Below are positions 1-6,451 of a DNA stretch of 13,006 nucleotides, piece after piece. The first letter of the stretch is position 1. Every line of letters begins with the position of its first letter. The notes beneath the pieces are model-generated. The model saw only the letters and a list, made by a program, of their open reading frames with translations, was not told the origin of the DNA and did no database searches. The position numbers and the translations under genes are program-made. The stretch is from contig CAIVCU010000330.1 in the NCBI GenBank assembly GCA_903904495.1, positions 1-13,006 on the forward strand. The letters are read 5' to 3'. This DNA comes from an uncultured Chlorobiaceae bacterium. GTDB taxonomy: Bacteria; Bacteroidota; Chlorobiia; Chlorobiales; Chlorobiaceae.

Positions 1-2
1 AT

Positions 3-128
3 ACGGTATACCAAAAGGGTATAAAGCTTTGCGGTAAAGAAAAAAAGAATCTTGAAAAAAGACTAATGCGATCAAAAGAACTCCAGTGGAGGGATATAAG
101 CATCGGCTCTAAAACGGTATTTTTATAA
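3..128 (+). CDS. Possible 3' end of an unidentified gene entering from the left edge
   Basis: One plus-strand frame is open from the window edge to a TAA at 126-128, giving about 41 residues that are Lys/Arg-rich and end in ...WRDISIGSKTVFL. The composition (a Trp-Arg-Asp stretch, Gly-Ser-Lys-Thr, hydrophobic end) looks like a protein C-terminus, but I do not recognise a family. The segment is short and AT-rich, so chance openness is possible. It lies just upstream of the decayed radC and may belong to the same degraded accessory segment. The true start, if it is a gene, is outside the window. Confidence 0.25.
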   Translation, partial: TVYQKGIKLCGKEKKNLEKRLMRSKELQWRDISIGSKTVFL

Positions 129-471
129 TGACTGAGTCCCTTATGTACAACGAATGCAGTTAGAGTCATGTAACCAAATATAAAAATGGGTATAATTAAT
201 TACACTTTAATAGTACATAATATGGCCGGTTATCAGAAACAGATAAATGGGGCAATAATTTCTTGATTTTTTTTGGTAGAAATTCGAGAGCTTGAACCCA
301 CATCAATTACCCACCGCCACTAATTGAAGGTAACAAGGCACTCCCGCCATAATTTACTAGCAGAAAGCATTTTTTCAGTCAGATAGGTTTATCACTGAGC
401 AATGGGAAGCCTATACCCTGCCTGAAGATTTCTGCTACAAACTTTTCTTCCAAACTTCGATAATCACTACC
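129..471. other. AT-rich stretch with no recognisable gene
   Basis: I see no convincing coding sequence on either strand here. It contains runs of A/T (for example an eight-T run near 267-274) and a 7-bp perfect dyad at 303-327. From 385 the frame that later encodes the radC N-terminus is open through to 471, after a TAG at 382-384, but that upstream part does not resemble RadC. The stretch may be degraded sequence between two gene remnants. Confidence 0.4.
303..327. repeat. Inverted repeat TCAATTA-N11-TAATTGA
   Basis: Perfect 7-bp arms (303-309 and 321-327) flank an 11-base GC-rich spacer of mostly C and A. There is no T run directly after the 3' arm, so it does not look like an intrinsic terminator. 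It could be a protein-binding dyad or a weak hairpin in the region ahead of the radC remnant. The function is unknown. Confidence 0.35.
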
Positions 472-836
472 ATGACACGAGAACCTGTCATTCCCATTGC
501 TACTAAAACAGCAAAACCTGTCTTCATCCCTCAATACTATGTCAAGATGATGAAGGAAATCGTGTCATTGGTATGGAGATGATCAGCAAAGGCAGTCTCA
601 ATGCAACAATTATAGACCCCAGAAAAGTTTTCAAGGGTGCTTTACTGGCAGATGCCCAGGCTGTGATCCTTGCACACAATCACCCTTCAGGCGATGTATA
701 ACCCAGTAATGCTGACAAAACTGTTACAACTCATGCTTCTGATGTAGGGAAGTTCCTGGATGTGAAAGTTATTGAACAAGTCATCATAGGAAGCAAAGGA
801 GGGTATTTCAGCGTTTCGGAATCTGCCCTGATTTAA
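472..836 (+). pseudogene. radC: Decayed radC/JAB-domain (JAMM) protein gene
   Basis: Two frames together spell a RadC-type protein. From ATG 472 the reading gives MTREPVIPIATKTAKPVFIP..., which resembles the N-terminus of short RadC/DUF2466 proteins, and stops at 580-582. From about 549 a second frame continues with NRVIGMEMISKGSLNA, DPRKVFKGALLADAQAVILA and the metal-binding motif HNHPSGDV-stop-PSNAD, ending at TAA 834-836. The JAMM pattern H-x-H-x7-S-x2-D is complete except that position 699-701, inside the x7 spacer, is TAA. The link between the N-terminal piece and the catalytic domain is too short by several dozen residues compared with the family, so an internal deletion plus frameshift is likely. 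Intact RadC-type proteins are JAB metalloprotease-fold proteins of unsettled role, common on mobile elements. Converges on hipA, 16 bases apart. The pseudogene call is firm; the family call is strong from the motif. Confidence 0.85.
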
Positions 837-852
837 CATTCAGACGATCTCA

Positions 853-2157
853 TTATTTCAATGGTCTCAACGTTGCGTCTATTTCGTCACGCAGTTTTGG
901 CGATACTTCAGCCTTGTCAGCAAAAGTTTTCCATTTGCTTACCGTATCACTTATTTCGTCAATCACTGCTTCTGCTTTTTTGTTTTTAATTGATTTTCCA
1001 ATAACCAGAAGATCTTCTTTCGTGATTTCTTTTCGTTTTCCGTTTATGCTCAGGGCGTGCTGGCTTACCCACTTGTGATTGGGCTGGTAGGCGTGACATA
1101 TATCATAGGCTGGTGCCAATTCCCATTTCCCATCTTTTTTAAGCCTGAATGCAAAGTTTTTGGTGTGGTCATCGCAATTGCGAGCTGTCACATTAAACAC
1201 CATCCTCCGGAACATCTGCTCAGCAGCGGGGTAGGGCAGCTTGAGTTCCCTCATAGTTTGAAAAAGCTGCTCGTAACTGAAACTGGTTACCAGATTGTAA
1301 TCAAAATGCTTCATGGCACAAAAGGTCTGTATATGGTGCCTGGTTGAATCTCCTTCCCGGTCAAAACGCCTGGTCATAAAATGCGCTCTTCCATTTTCTT
1401 CCAGTAACCTTGACGGCATCATCTCAATGCCGCATGCAACAGCCATTGTGTAGTAAGCCATTTCAACCCTTCCATATCCTTTGCTGGCACCTAACTGCAC
1501 ATCACTGACACCATCCAGTTTGATCAGCCAATGCTCAAACCCTTTGGGCGCATCAGTCTGGCCCGATTTCACGCTCCCGGTTTTATCATTGAAGGCAATC
1601 ACTGCTTTCGGTCGCGCACCGCCGGCTGATGTGCCTATGCGTAAAATATCCATGACCGGCTTTTCTTCATCCGCCTGCAGGTTAGTTGTAAACGCCTCTT
1701 TTTTTGACAATATTTTTTTTGCAATATCGACTAGGCTCTCTATTTCAATTGAGAATGCTCTTTTGCCTTCTTTCATAGTTGCAGGCTCAAATTCCAGAGC
1801 TCCCATCCCCCTGTTGCCGATAAAGCAAAGCATTTCCACCGGATTCATACTATCCACCGGACGGCCTTGTTGAGCCAGCCACAGCCGGATCAATTCACTG
1901 CCATATCTGTCGGGCAGCACATCAGCCAGCAACCCCGGCAAGCCTTTGAACGTATCCAATGCAGGGTCGGCTTTTTTTCGCAATGCAGGAAAACTGAAAC
2001 TTCTTTTGCTTGAATTGACTGGCATCTGTAAGGGCGCAATATCCCAACCCCGACTTTTAAATGCCGGTTCATACTCAAATGCGGCAACACCGGTAACCTC
2101 ATCCCAGGCTACAGCACCTGCCCGCTCGCCCCATAGTTTTACGAATGCAGTATTCAT
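853..2157 (-). CDS. hipA: HipA-family serine/threonine kinase toxin
   Basis: A 434-residue protein of usual HipA length. The N-terminal HipA domain (about 1-125) includes the GLLADVLPDRYG region and a G-MGALEFEP stretch. The kinase-like C-terminal domain has the glycine-rich loop GTSAGGARPK (about 175-184), RRFDR (about 263-267), the catalytic loop NCDDHTKN (about 327-334, with the DxHxKN pattern) and the metal-binding AYDI (about 350-353). All key kinase residues appear present. In the family, HipA phosphorylates translation-related targets (GltX in E. coli) to cause growth arrest and is held inactive by HipB. I chose ATG 2157, which follows the hipB stop codon by 2 bases; a TTG at 2166 would instead overlap hipB by 7 bases. 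GGAAG lies 12 bases before the ATG. Translational coupling with hipB is likely. The substrate cannot be read from sequence. Confidence 0.93.
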   Translation of the reverse strand: MNTAFVKLWGERAGAVAWDEVTGVAAFEYEPAFKSRGWDIAPLQMPVNSSKRSFSFPALRKKADPALDTFKGLPGLLADVLPDRYGSELIRLWLAQQGRPVDSMNPVEMLCFIGNRGMGALEFEPATMKEGKRAFSIEIESLVDIAKKILSKKEAFTTNLQADEEKPVMDILRIGTSAGGARPKAVIAFNDKTGSVKSGQTDAPKGFEHWLIKLDGVSDVQLGASKGYGRVEMAYYTMAVACGIEMMPSRLLEENGRAHFMTRRFDREGDSTRHHIQTFCAMKHFDYNLVTSFSYEQLFQTMRELKLPYPAAEQMFRRMVFNVTARNCDDHTKNFAFRLKKDGKWELAPAYDICHAYQPNHKWVSQHALSINGKRKEITKEDLLVIGKSIKNKKAEAVIDEISDTVSKWKTFADKAEVSPKLRDEIDATLRPLK

Positions 2158-2159
2158 TG

Positions 2160-2507
2160 TTACCAATAACTTCCTTCTACATCGTTTGAGTTTTTATTTC
2201 TTGCCCTCTTTCTTTTCTCCCGCTCCATTTTGGCCAGAACCAGTGGACTGATGCTTTGCTGCACTGCAAAGACATCCATTACCTGCAGCTGGTCTAATAC
2301 CCGGAGTACCTGTATGAGTGTGGCCAGGGTTACCGTCTTTCCTCTTTCGAGCAGGCTAAGCGTGGACCGGCTGATACCTGCAGCATGCGCCAGCATATCC
2401 TGTGTTTTATTTTGTTCCAACCTGTGATGCTTCACAAAATCACCGATGAGTTCTGTCAGAGCCAGGTCACTCATGGAAGACCAGTTCTTGTATGACAACT
2501 CAGTCAT
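2160..2507 (-). CDS. hipB: HipB-type XRE-family antitoxin and repressor
   Basis: A 115-residue protein with a Cro/C1-type helix-turn-helix at about residues 36-71 (QDMLAHAAGISRSTLSLLER). It has a basic tail of about 25 residues and ends in Gly-Ser-Tyr-Trp. In E. coli HipB the last residue is also Trp and inserts into HipA, so the terminal Trp here supports a cognate pair. It lies directly upstream of hipA with essentially no gap, the usual antitoxin-first order. Expected role: binds operators upstream of its own gene and neutralises HipA. Start ATG 2507 has no clear Shine-Dalgarno sequence, and a second Met at residue 12 (2474) is a possible alternative. The DNA just upstream contains dyads that could be its operators, although they also resemble ARG boxes. 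Confidence 0.9.
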   Translation of the reverse strand: MTELSYKNWSSMSDLALTELIGDFVKHHRLEQNKTQDMLAHAAGISRSTLSLLERGKTVTLATLIQVLRVLDQLQVMDVFAVQQSISPLVLAKMEREKRKRARNKNSNDVEGSYW

Positions 2508-2529
2508 AATGAGTATTATTAGGATTTAG

Positions 2530-2543
2530 TGAATGGGAATTCA
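2530..2543. promoter_or_regulatory. Dyad TGAATGGGAATTCA near hipB (operator candidate)
   Basis: Perfect 5-bp arms TGAAT and ATTCA with a 4-base spacer, 22 bases upstream of the hipB start codon and over the predicted transcription start. It could be a HipB operator. The arms and spacing are also exactly the core of the classical ARG box (TGAAT-N4-ATTCA), though the spacer GGGA is less AT-rich than usual. Confidence 0.5.
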
Positions 2544-2548
2544 TGTAA

Positions 2549-2577
2549 ATATAATAATATTCATCGGGATCTGAAAA
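2549..2577 (-). promoter_or_regulatory. Candidate sigma70-type promoter of hipBA
   Basis: On the minus strand TTTTCA (2572-2577) and TTATAT (2549-2554) are separated by 17 bases. The predicted transcription start near 2542 falls inside the TGAAT-N4-ATTCA dyad at 2530-2543, the arrangement expected for a repressed toxin-antitoxin promoter. The match is moderate in AT-rich DNA, so other hexamer choices are possible. Confidence 0.35.
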
Positions 2578-2588
2578 ACGAGTGACAT

Positions 2589-2604
2589 GCCATACATAAA
2601 TGGC
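2589..2604. repeat. Inverted repeat GCCAT-N6-ATGGC upstream of hipB
   Basis: Perfect 5-bp arms with a 6-base AT spacer, lying between the two TGAA-type dyads. It differs in sequence from them, so it could be a binding site for a different regulator, including HipB itself. No direct evidence of function. Confidence 0.25.
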
Positions 2605-2618
2605 TATAATGCGCTTTT

Positions 2619-2634
2619 ATGAATGATATTTCAT
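2619..2634. promoter_or_regulatory. Dyad ATGAATGATATTTCAT upstream of hipB (operator or ARG-box-like)
   Basis: A 16-base imperfect palindrome (ATGAA...TTCAT arms) centred 90 bp from the dyad at 2530-2543. With one flanking base on each side it matches the site at 10798-10815 before argC at 15 of 18 positions. It may be a second operator for hipBA or an ArgR-type site. Confidence 0.4.
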
Positions 2635-2646
2635 GCATAAACCTAC

Positions 2647-2664
2647 AGGTATAGACGTATACCT
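2647..2664. repeat. 18-bp dyad AGGTATAGACGTATACCT
   Basis: Perfect 7-bp arms AGGTATA and TATACCT with the 4-base loop GACG. It lies between the stop codon of the small membrane-protein gene (2770) and hipB. No T run follows on either strand, so it is not a standard intrinsic terminator. It may be an operator or a short RNA hairpin. Confidence 0.45.
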
Positions 2665-2769
2665 CATTGCATATTCTTCAGAAACTGATCAGGCGCCGGA
2701 TGAAGAGTTACATTGGCGGACAAAGGCAGGCTGTGCAACATGCCACTGAGTAAAGAAAAGGCATCCTCC

Positions 2770-3057
2770 TCATTCTCTTGTTCCCGAAAAAGAGTTCTCA
2801 GCATCAGGCAGTATCTTTTTGAGTGCCCCTCCGGAGGATTTAATCAGCTCCTGACTTTTAGGGTTAAAGAGCAGGTTAGCAGCAAAAGCTCCGATAGCAC
2901 CGACACCAATCCCGTGTACAGCGTGAAAAAAAATGGGGACAGCTAACGGAAGAGCTAATGGAAGCGCCAAGGGAAGAGCAAGTACAGGAGCAAGGAGTAC
3001 AACTTCGGCAATATCGGGCTGTGTGGATTTATTTTCTACTCCATTTTCTTGAGACAT
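2770..3057 (-). CDS. Small hydrophobic protein of unknown function with Leu-Ala-Leu-Pro repeats
   Basis: I do not recognise this gene. From ATG 3057 it encodes 95 residues: a polar N-terminus (MSQENGVENKST...), then a long hydrophobic stretch (about 15-60) with LALP units repeated three times and a degenerate neighbour, then VPIFFHAVHGIGVGAIGAFAAN with spaced glycines that suits one or two membrane helices, and a Lys/Ser-rich tail. A TTG at 3108 would add 17 residues. Neither start has a clear ribosome site, but several genes here lack one. Small size and a glycine-rich hydrophobic core are reminiscent of chlorosome envelope proteins of the CsmC/CsmD kind. That is a guess from style, not a motif match. 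It lies 217 bases downstream of menE in the same direction. Confidence 0.55.
   Translation of the reverse strand: MSQENGVENKSTQPDIAEVVLLAPVLALPLALPLALPLAVPIFFHAVHGIGVGAIGAFAANLLFNPKSQELIKSSGGALKKILPDAENSFSGTRE
2945..2992 (-). repeat. 12-base tandem repeat encoding Ala-Leu-Pro-Leu
   Basis: Three adjoining 12-base units (2945-2956, 2957-2968, 2969-2980) agree at most positions, and a fourth (2981-2992) is degenerate. They encode the LALP repeats of the small hydrophobic protein. Differences among copies are mostly synonymous, which suggests the peptide pattern has been kept while the DNA drifted. Copy-number change by slippage is possible. Confidence 0.7.
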
Positions 3058-3274
3058 GGCAGTGATAACATTTCTGGTTGGGATAAAGAGTCCTGAATTC
3101 GGGGCCAAAACGATACTTGATGTTCTCTTTCGATTCGGAAGCCGATATAACGTTCTGTTTAAAATTACGCGATTTTGATTGATTGTACTAAAATAATAAT
3201 ACTCGACCCGATAAAACGCTATACACTATTGCTATCCGGAAGCACTTTCGGAAGGTAAACTTTCTCACTATCTT

Positions 3275-4702
3275 TCAGGATAAGAGTTTTTCACCCCTCA
3301 TTCTGTACCATGCCCTATCGATTTTTTGCGACCCGGGCAACGTGGACCACTCGTTTACCCGATAATAACAAACTGGTGTCTTAAGCTTTCCCGCAATCGT
3401 GTTCATCATCTGAGTGATGGTATCGTCATCGGGCTTATTCTCTAGATCAGTCTGAATAAATGCAGCCGGACGATGGCCATACTCACGATCAGGAACCGGG
3501 ACAACAACAGCGGCCTGAATGCCATCAATCATCATCAAGGTCTTTTCTATCTCCTCGGGATGAATATTTTCTCCACCTGAAATAAACATATTATCCTTTC
3601 GCCCAAGAACCGTAACCGTTCCATCCTTCTCTACAATGCCGATATCGGCGGTATGGAACCACCCGTCACTATCCGTTTGATGCTGAATGACACCCTGTCG
3701 TAGATATCCCTTAAAAAGGCATGGACCTTTTACAAGAAGTTCACCATCCGAAGCACACTTGATCTCCCTGAAGGGCAGGAGCCGGCCACTGTTTTGCGTC
3801 AAGCTGCTGATCGGCCCCGCAGAGGTTGCAATCTGGGTACTCATCTCAGTTGAACCGTAGCTGAGGTAAAGAGGAATGTTGTGCAGGATGGCATCATCAA
3901 TCAGCGATTTCGGAGCTGGACTTCCGCCAAGCAGAACTGCTTTCAGGCGGCGCAGCTGCTCAGTGCTTTTCGTGTCGGCAAGGAGCCGGTAAAGCTGGGT
4001 CGGCACCAGGGAGAGGTGCGTGACAGGAAACGTCTGCATGGAGAGAGCAATGCGGTCATCAGGACGCCCAACAGCAATTGCACCGCCCGTGATTAGTGAA
4101 CGGTATAGCATGGCATACCCCCCAATGTGGTAAAGCGGCAGCGAAAGCAGCCAGCAATCACCAGTACCGAAAGGAATATTCTCATTGGAGCCAAGAGCGC
4201 TGTACCAGTGGTTAGCCAGACTGTGCACAGCAGCTTTTGCCATGCCGGTGCTGGCCGAAGTGTGGATAATACTTACCGGCCTTTCCATTGGTTCAGGGAG
4301 CTCAAAATCCTCCCGGACTGGGCAACTAGTGGCTTTCTCTATAATCGAAGCAACCGTTTCCGTTTTGATGCCGGTGAGCAAAAACTTCTTCGCTGTATCA
4401 GACAGAACCAGTTGTGGTTGAAGGTTATCCAGCGTAGCGTTAAGGAGGTGTTCAGGAAAGCGGTTGTTGAGTGGCGCAGCAATCATTCCCGCTTTAAGGA
4501 CTCCCGCTAAAAGAAGCACAAGTTCTGGAGAATTCGGCGAGACAACAGCAACAATATCACCGCGACGTAGTCCTTGTTGCTTAAGGATGTTTGCAATCTG
4601 TAAGGACTGATTGTTGTACTCTTCAAAGGAAAGGTTTATCTCCGGCATTCTCAGAGCTGTAAAGTTGCCAAAAAGCTGTGCCGCTCGTCCCTGAAGGTCC
4701 AT
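3275..4702 (-). CDS. menE: o-Succinylbenzoate-CoA ligase (ANL family)
   Basis: A 475-residue adenylate-forming enzyme. Motifs in order: nucleotide loop TSASTGMAK (about 148-156) followed by AAVHS as in MenE, PLYHIGG (about 189-195), YGSTE (about 282-286), GWFHTAD (about 347-353), GRKDNMFISGGENIHPEEIE hinge region (about 367-386) and the C-terminal catalytic Lys in GSQKIDR (about 460). Expected reaction: ATP-dependent ligation of CoA to o-succinylbenzoate in the cytoplasm, in menaquinone synthesis, which green sulfur bacteria use for electron transport. The AAVHS and YHIGGYAM context favours MenE over generic acyl-CoA ligases. The nucleotide loop has Ala where the family usually has Gly (TSGSTG) and Ala for Pro. 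ATG 4702 is supported by an in-frame TGA 18 bases upstream. An intrinsic terminator ends only 19 bases before the start. No other men genes are in view. Confidence 0.88.
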   Translation of the reverse strand: MDLQGRAAQLFGNFTALRMPEINLSFEEYNNQSLQIANILKQQGLRRGDIVAVVSPNSPELVLLLAGVLKAGMIAAPLNNRFPEHLLNATLDNLQPQLVLSDTAKKFLLTGIKTETVASIIEKATSCPVREDFELPEPMERPVSIIHTSASTGMAKAAVHSLANHWYSALGSNENIPFGTGDCWLLSLPLYHIGGYAMLYRSLITGGAIAVGRPDDRIALSMQTFPVTHLSLVPTQLYRLLADTKSTEQLRRLKAVLLGGSPAPKSLIDDAILHNIPLYLSYGSTEMSTQIATSAGPISSLTQNSGRLLPFREIKCASDGELLVKGPCLFKGYLRQGVIQHQTDSDGWFHTADIGIVEKDGTVTVLGRKDNMFISGGENIHPEEIEKTLMMIDGIQAAVVVPVPDREYGHRPAAFIQTDLENKPDDDTITQMMNTIAGKLKTPVCYYRVNEWSTLPGSQKIDRAWYRMRGEKLLS

Positions 4703-4721
4703 GTTGAGGTGGGGTTTTCAG

Positions 4722-4753
4722 AAAAAGCGCAGGCCGGAACACCAAACCTGCGC
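4722..4753 (-). terminator. Intrinsic terminator of the arg cluster
   Basis: On the minus strand, after the argG stop codon, GCGCAGG (4753-4747) and CCTGCGC (4733-4727) form a perfect 7-bp GC-rich stem with a 13-base loop, followed at once by TTTTT (4726-4722). This is a textbook Rho-independent terminator. It begins 19 bases downstream of argG and stops 19 bases short of the menE ATG. Confidence 0.88.
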
Positions 4754-4772
4754 ATAGTTCTGAATAGTTATT

Positions 4773-5975
4773 TTATTTCCCTTGATTGACCTCGCTGAAT
4801 GTTTTCAGACCAAGGCCATAAAGATGGATAAAGCCTGCAGCCGCCTTATGATTGAAGGTGTCAGCTTCGGTGTAGGTTGCCAGCTCCTCATTATAAAGCG
4901 AGTACGGTGAATTTCTTCCCAGCAGCGAAACCCCGCCTTTATAAAGCTTCAGGCGTACAAGACCGGTCACAGGATGCTGCGTTTCATTGATAAATCCGTC
5001 AAGAGCCTTTCTCATTGGAGAAAACCAGGTGCCGTTGTAAATAAGGTTGGCATAATCCTGACTGATATTCTTCTTGTACTGGAACACCGATTTTTCAAGG
5101 GTAAGCCGTTCAAGTTCACGATGAGCAAAATGAAGGATTGTCGCTGCCGGAGCCTCATAGATCTCACGCGATTTAATACCGACAATACGGTTTTCAATCA
5201 TGTCAAGACGTCCGATGCCGTTAGCTGCACCGATTTCATTGAGACGGATGATAAGGTCAAGGCCACTCAGTTTTTTACCGTCAAGGGAAACCGGAATGCC
5301 TTTTTCAAACTCGATATCGACTACCGCAGGAGTATCTGGCGAAGTCTCAGGGGAGGTGGTTATCTGATAAGCATCCTCAGGAGGTGCAACCATAGGGTCT
5401 TCAAGCACACCGCACTCAATACTGATTCCCCAGATATTTTCATCAATGGAGTAAGGGCTCTTTTTGGTGGCAGAAACCGGAATGTTGTGTTCATTTGCAT
5501 AGGCAATTTCAGCTTCCCTTGAAGTGAACTCCCATTCACGCAGGGGAGCAAGTACCTTGAGATGCGGAGCAAGTGAAGCGAAGGTGACTTCAAAGCGCAC
5601 CTGGTCATTGCCTTTACCCGTGCAGCCGTGAGCAAGCATGGTGCATCCTTCCGCGATGGCGGTATCAACAATAGATTTTGCAATCAGAGGGCGTCCAAGC
5701 GCCGTGGCGAGAGGGTAGACATCTTCATAGAGTGCTCCAGCTTTCAGTGCACGCCAGATATACTCTTCGACAAACTCCTTGCGAAGGTCAAGAAACTCGA
5801 ATTTCGAAGCACCGGTGGAAAGAGCCTTTGATTCAAGGTTTTCAATTTCTTTCTGCTGGCCGAGATTACCGGTAACGGCAACGATGTCGGCATCATACTT
5901 GTCTTTCAGCCACTTGATCATGATGGAAGTATCAAGTCCGCCGGAATAGGCTATTGCAATTTTTTCCTTACTCAT
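4773..5975 (-). CDS. argG: Argininosuccinate synthase
   Basis: A 400-residue protein of normal ArgG length. The N-terminus has the PP-loop AYSGGLDTSIM (about 9-19), which binds ATP. The family stretches AHGCTGKGNDQVRFE (about 115-129) and SPYSIDENIWG (about 173-183) follow. It condenses citrulline and aspartate to argininosuccinate with ATP cleavage to AMP and pyrophosphate, the step after ArgF. It is the last gene of the cluster, 15 bases after argR, and is followed by a strong terminator. The ATG at 5975 is preceded by A-rich sequence without a clear Shine-Dalgarno site. The usual partner argH, which completes arginine synthesis, is not adjacent. Confidence 0.97.
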   Translation of the reverse strand: MSKEKIAIAYSGGLDTSIMIKWLKDKYDADIVAVTGNLGQQKEIENLESKALSTGASKFEFLDLRKEFVEEYIWRALKAGALYEDVYPLATALGRPLIAKSIVDTAIAEGCTMLAHGCTGKGNDQVRFEVTFASLAPHLKVLAPLREWEFTSREAEIAYANEHNIPVSATKKSPYSIDENIWGISIECGVLEDPMVAPPEDAYQITTSPETSPDTPAVVDIEFEKGIPVSLDGKKLSGLDLIIRLNEIGAANGIGRLDMIENRIVGIKSREIYEAPAATILHFAHRELERLTLEKSVFQYKKNISQDYANLIYNGTWFSPMRKALDGFINETQHPVTGLVRLKLYKGGVSLLGRNSPYSLYNEELATYTEADTFNHKAAAGFIHLYGLGLKTFSEVNQGK

Positions 5976-5990
5976 TTTTTCTGTGAATTA

Positions 5991-6437
5991 TCAGTTTTTG
6001 GAAAGATTTTTATGAATATATGCTATCAATGCCGGAATATTCTCTACTGAATTAGGAATGAGCAACACCGTATCATCTCCTGCGATAGTGCCGAGAATGA
6101 GCGGGCTTCTCAGCTGATCCAGATAGGACCCCACACCATGAGCTCTGCCGGGAAGAGTTTTGATAACCACCGTGGTTTCATTCGAATTAACGGCCAGCAC
6201 CTCAATACCGACAAGACCCTTGATAATCCTGCCTGCGTTGTCATCAGGAAACCGCAGCCTGTAGTTTCCGTCCGATTTCGAACGGATAATGCCAAGCTCT
6301 GCACAGTCGCGCGAAAGGGTTGCCTGAGCAACTTTCATTCCGGAATCCCGGAGAAGCTTCAGAAGATCATGCTGATTTCCGACTCTGTTCTGCTGCAGGA
6401 TCTCCCTGATTTTTAACTGTCTGGCATGCTTGTTCAT
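5991..6437 (-). CDS. argR: Arginine repressor ArgR
   Basis: A 148-residue protein of typical ArgR/AhrC length. The N-terminal winged helix has the recognition region QATLSRDCAELGIIR (about 38-52; family pattern LSRDL-ELG). The C-terminal oligomerisation and arginine-binding domain has LPGRAHGVGSYLD (about 95-107) and GTIAGDDTVLLI (about 116-127), whose Asp-Asp pair contacts arginine in known structures. With arginine bound, hexamers bind ARG boxes and repress biosynthetic genes. Placed between argF and argG with 14- and 15-base gaps, it is probably autoregulated through the argC promoter. It has a good ribosome site (GAGGGAG), better than its neighbours. Candidate targets seen in this window are the sites before argC and, more speculatively, before hipB. 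Confidence 0.96.
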   Translation of the reverse strand: MNKHARQLKIREILQQNRVGNQHDLLKLLRDSGMKVAQATLSRDCAELGIIRSKSDGNYRLRFPDDNAGRIIKGLVGIEVLAVNSNETTVVIKTLPGRAHGVGSYLDQLRSPLILGTIAGDDTVLLIPNSVENIPALIAYIHKNLSKN

Positions 6438-6451
6438 TCTAACTCCCTCGT

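Noticed and set aside
258..302. Minus-strand GGTTCAAGC...CTACCA resembling a tRNA 3' end
   Set aside because: The bases flanking the TTCAAGC loop do not pair as a T stem and no acceptor or anticodon arm could be found.
385..471. Open frame upstream of and in frame with the radC remnant ATG as an N-terminal extension
   Set aside because: It is preceded by a stop at 382-384, has no start codon and does not resemble RadC; likely chance openness.
2633..2749. A 38-codon plus-strand frame ending in Cys-Ala-Thr-Cys-His, a c-type heme motif, then stop
   Set aside because: Too short for a cytochrome, no signal peptide, the motif is at the extreme end, and the frame overlaps the hipB upstream dyads. 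Most likely chance.
3236..3251. Dyad downstream of menE as a terminator
   Set aside because: The 6-bp stem needs a G-T wobble on the plus strand that becomes an A-C mismatch on the minus strand, and no T run follows.
3261..3274. Exact 14-base repeat shared with 11022-11035 (TTTCTCACTATCTT)
   Set aside because: One pyrimidine-rich 14-mer match in 13 kb is close to chance expectation and the two contexts are unrelated.
4974..5522. Long plus-strand open frame inside argG (and similar ones inside menE, argF, argJ and argC)
   Set aside because: Antisense to well-supported conserved genes, no recognisable protein motifs, no independent start signals.
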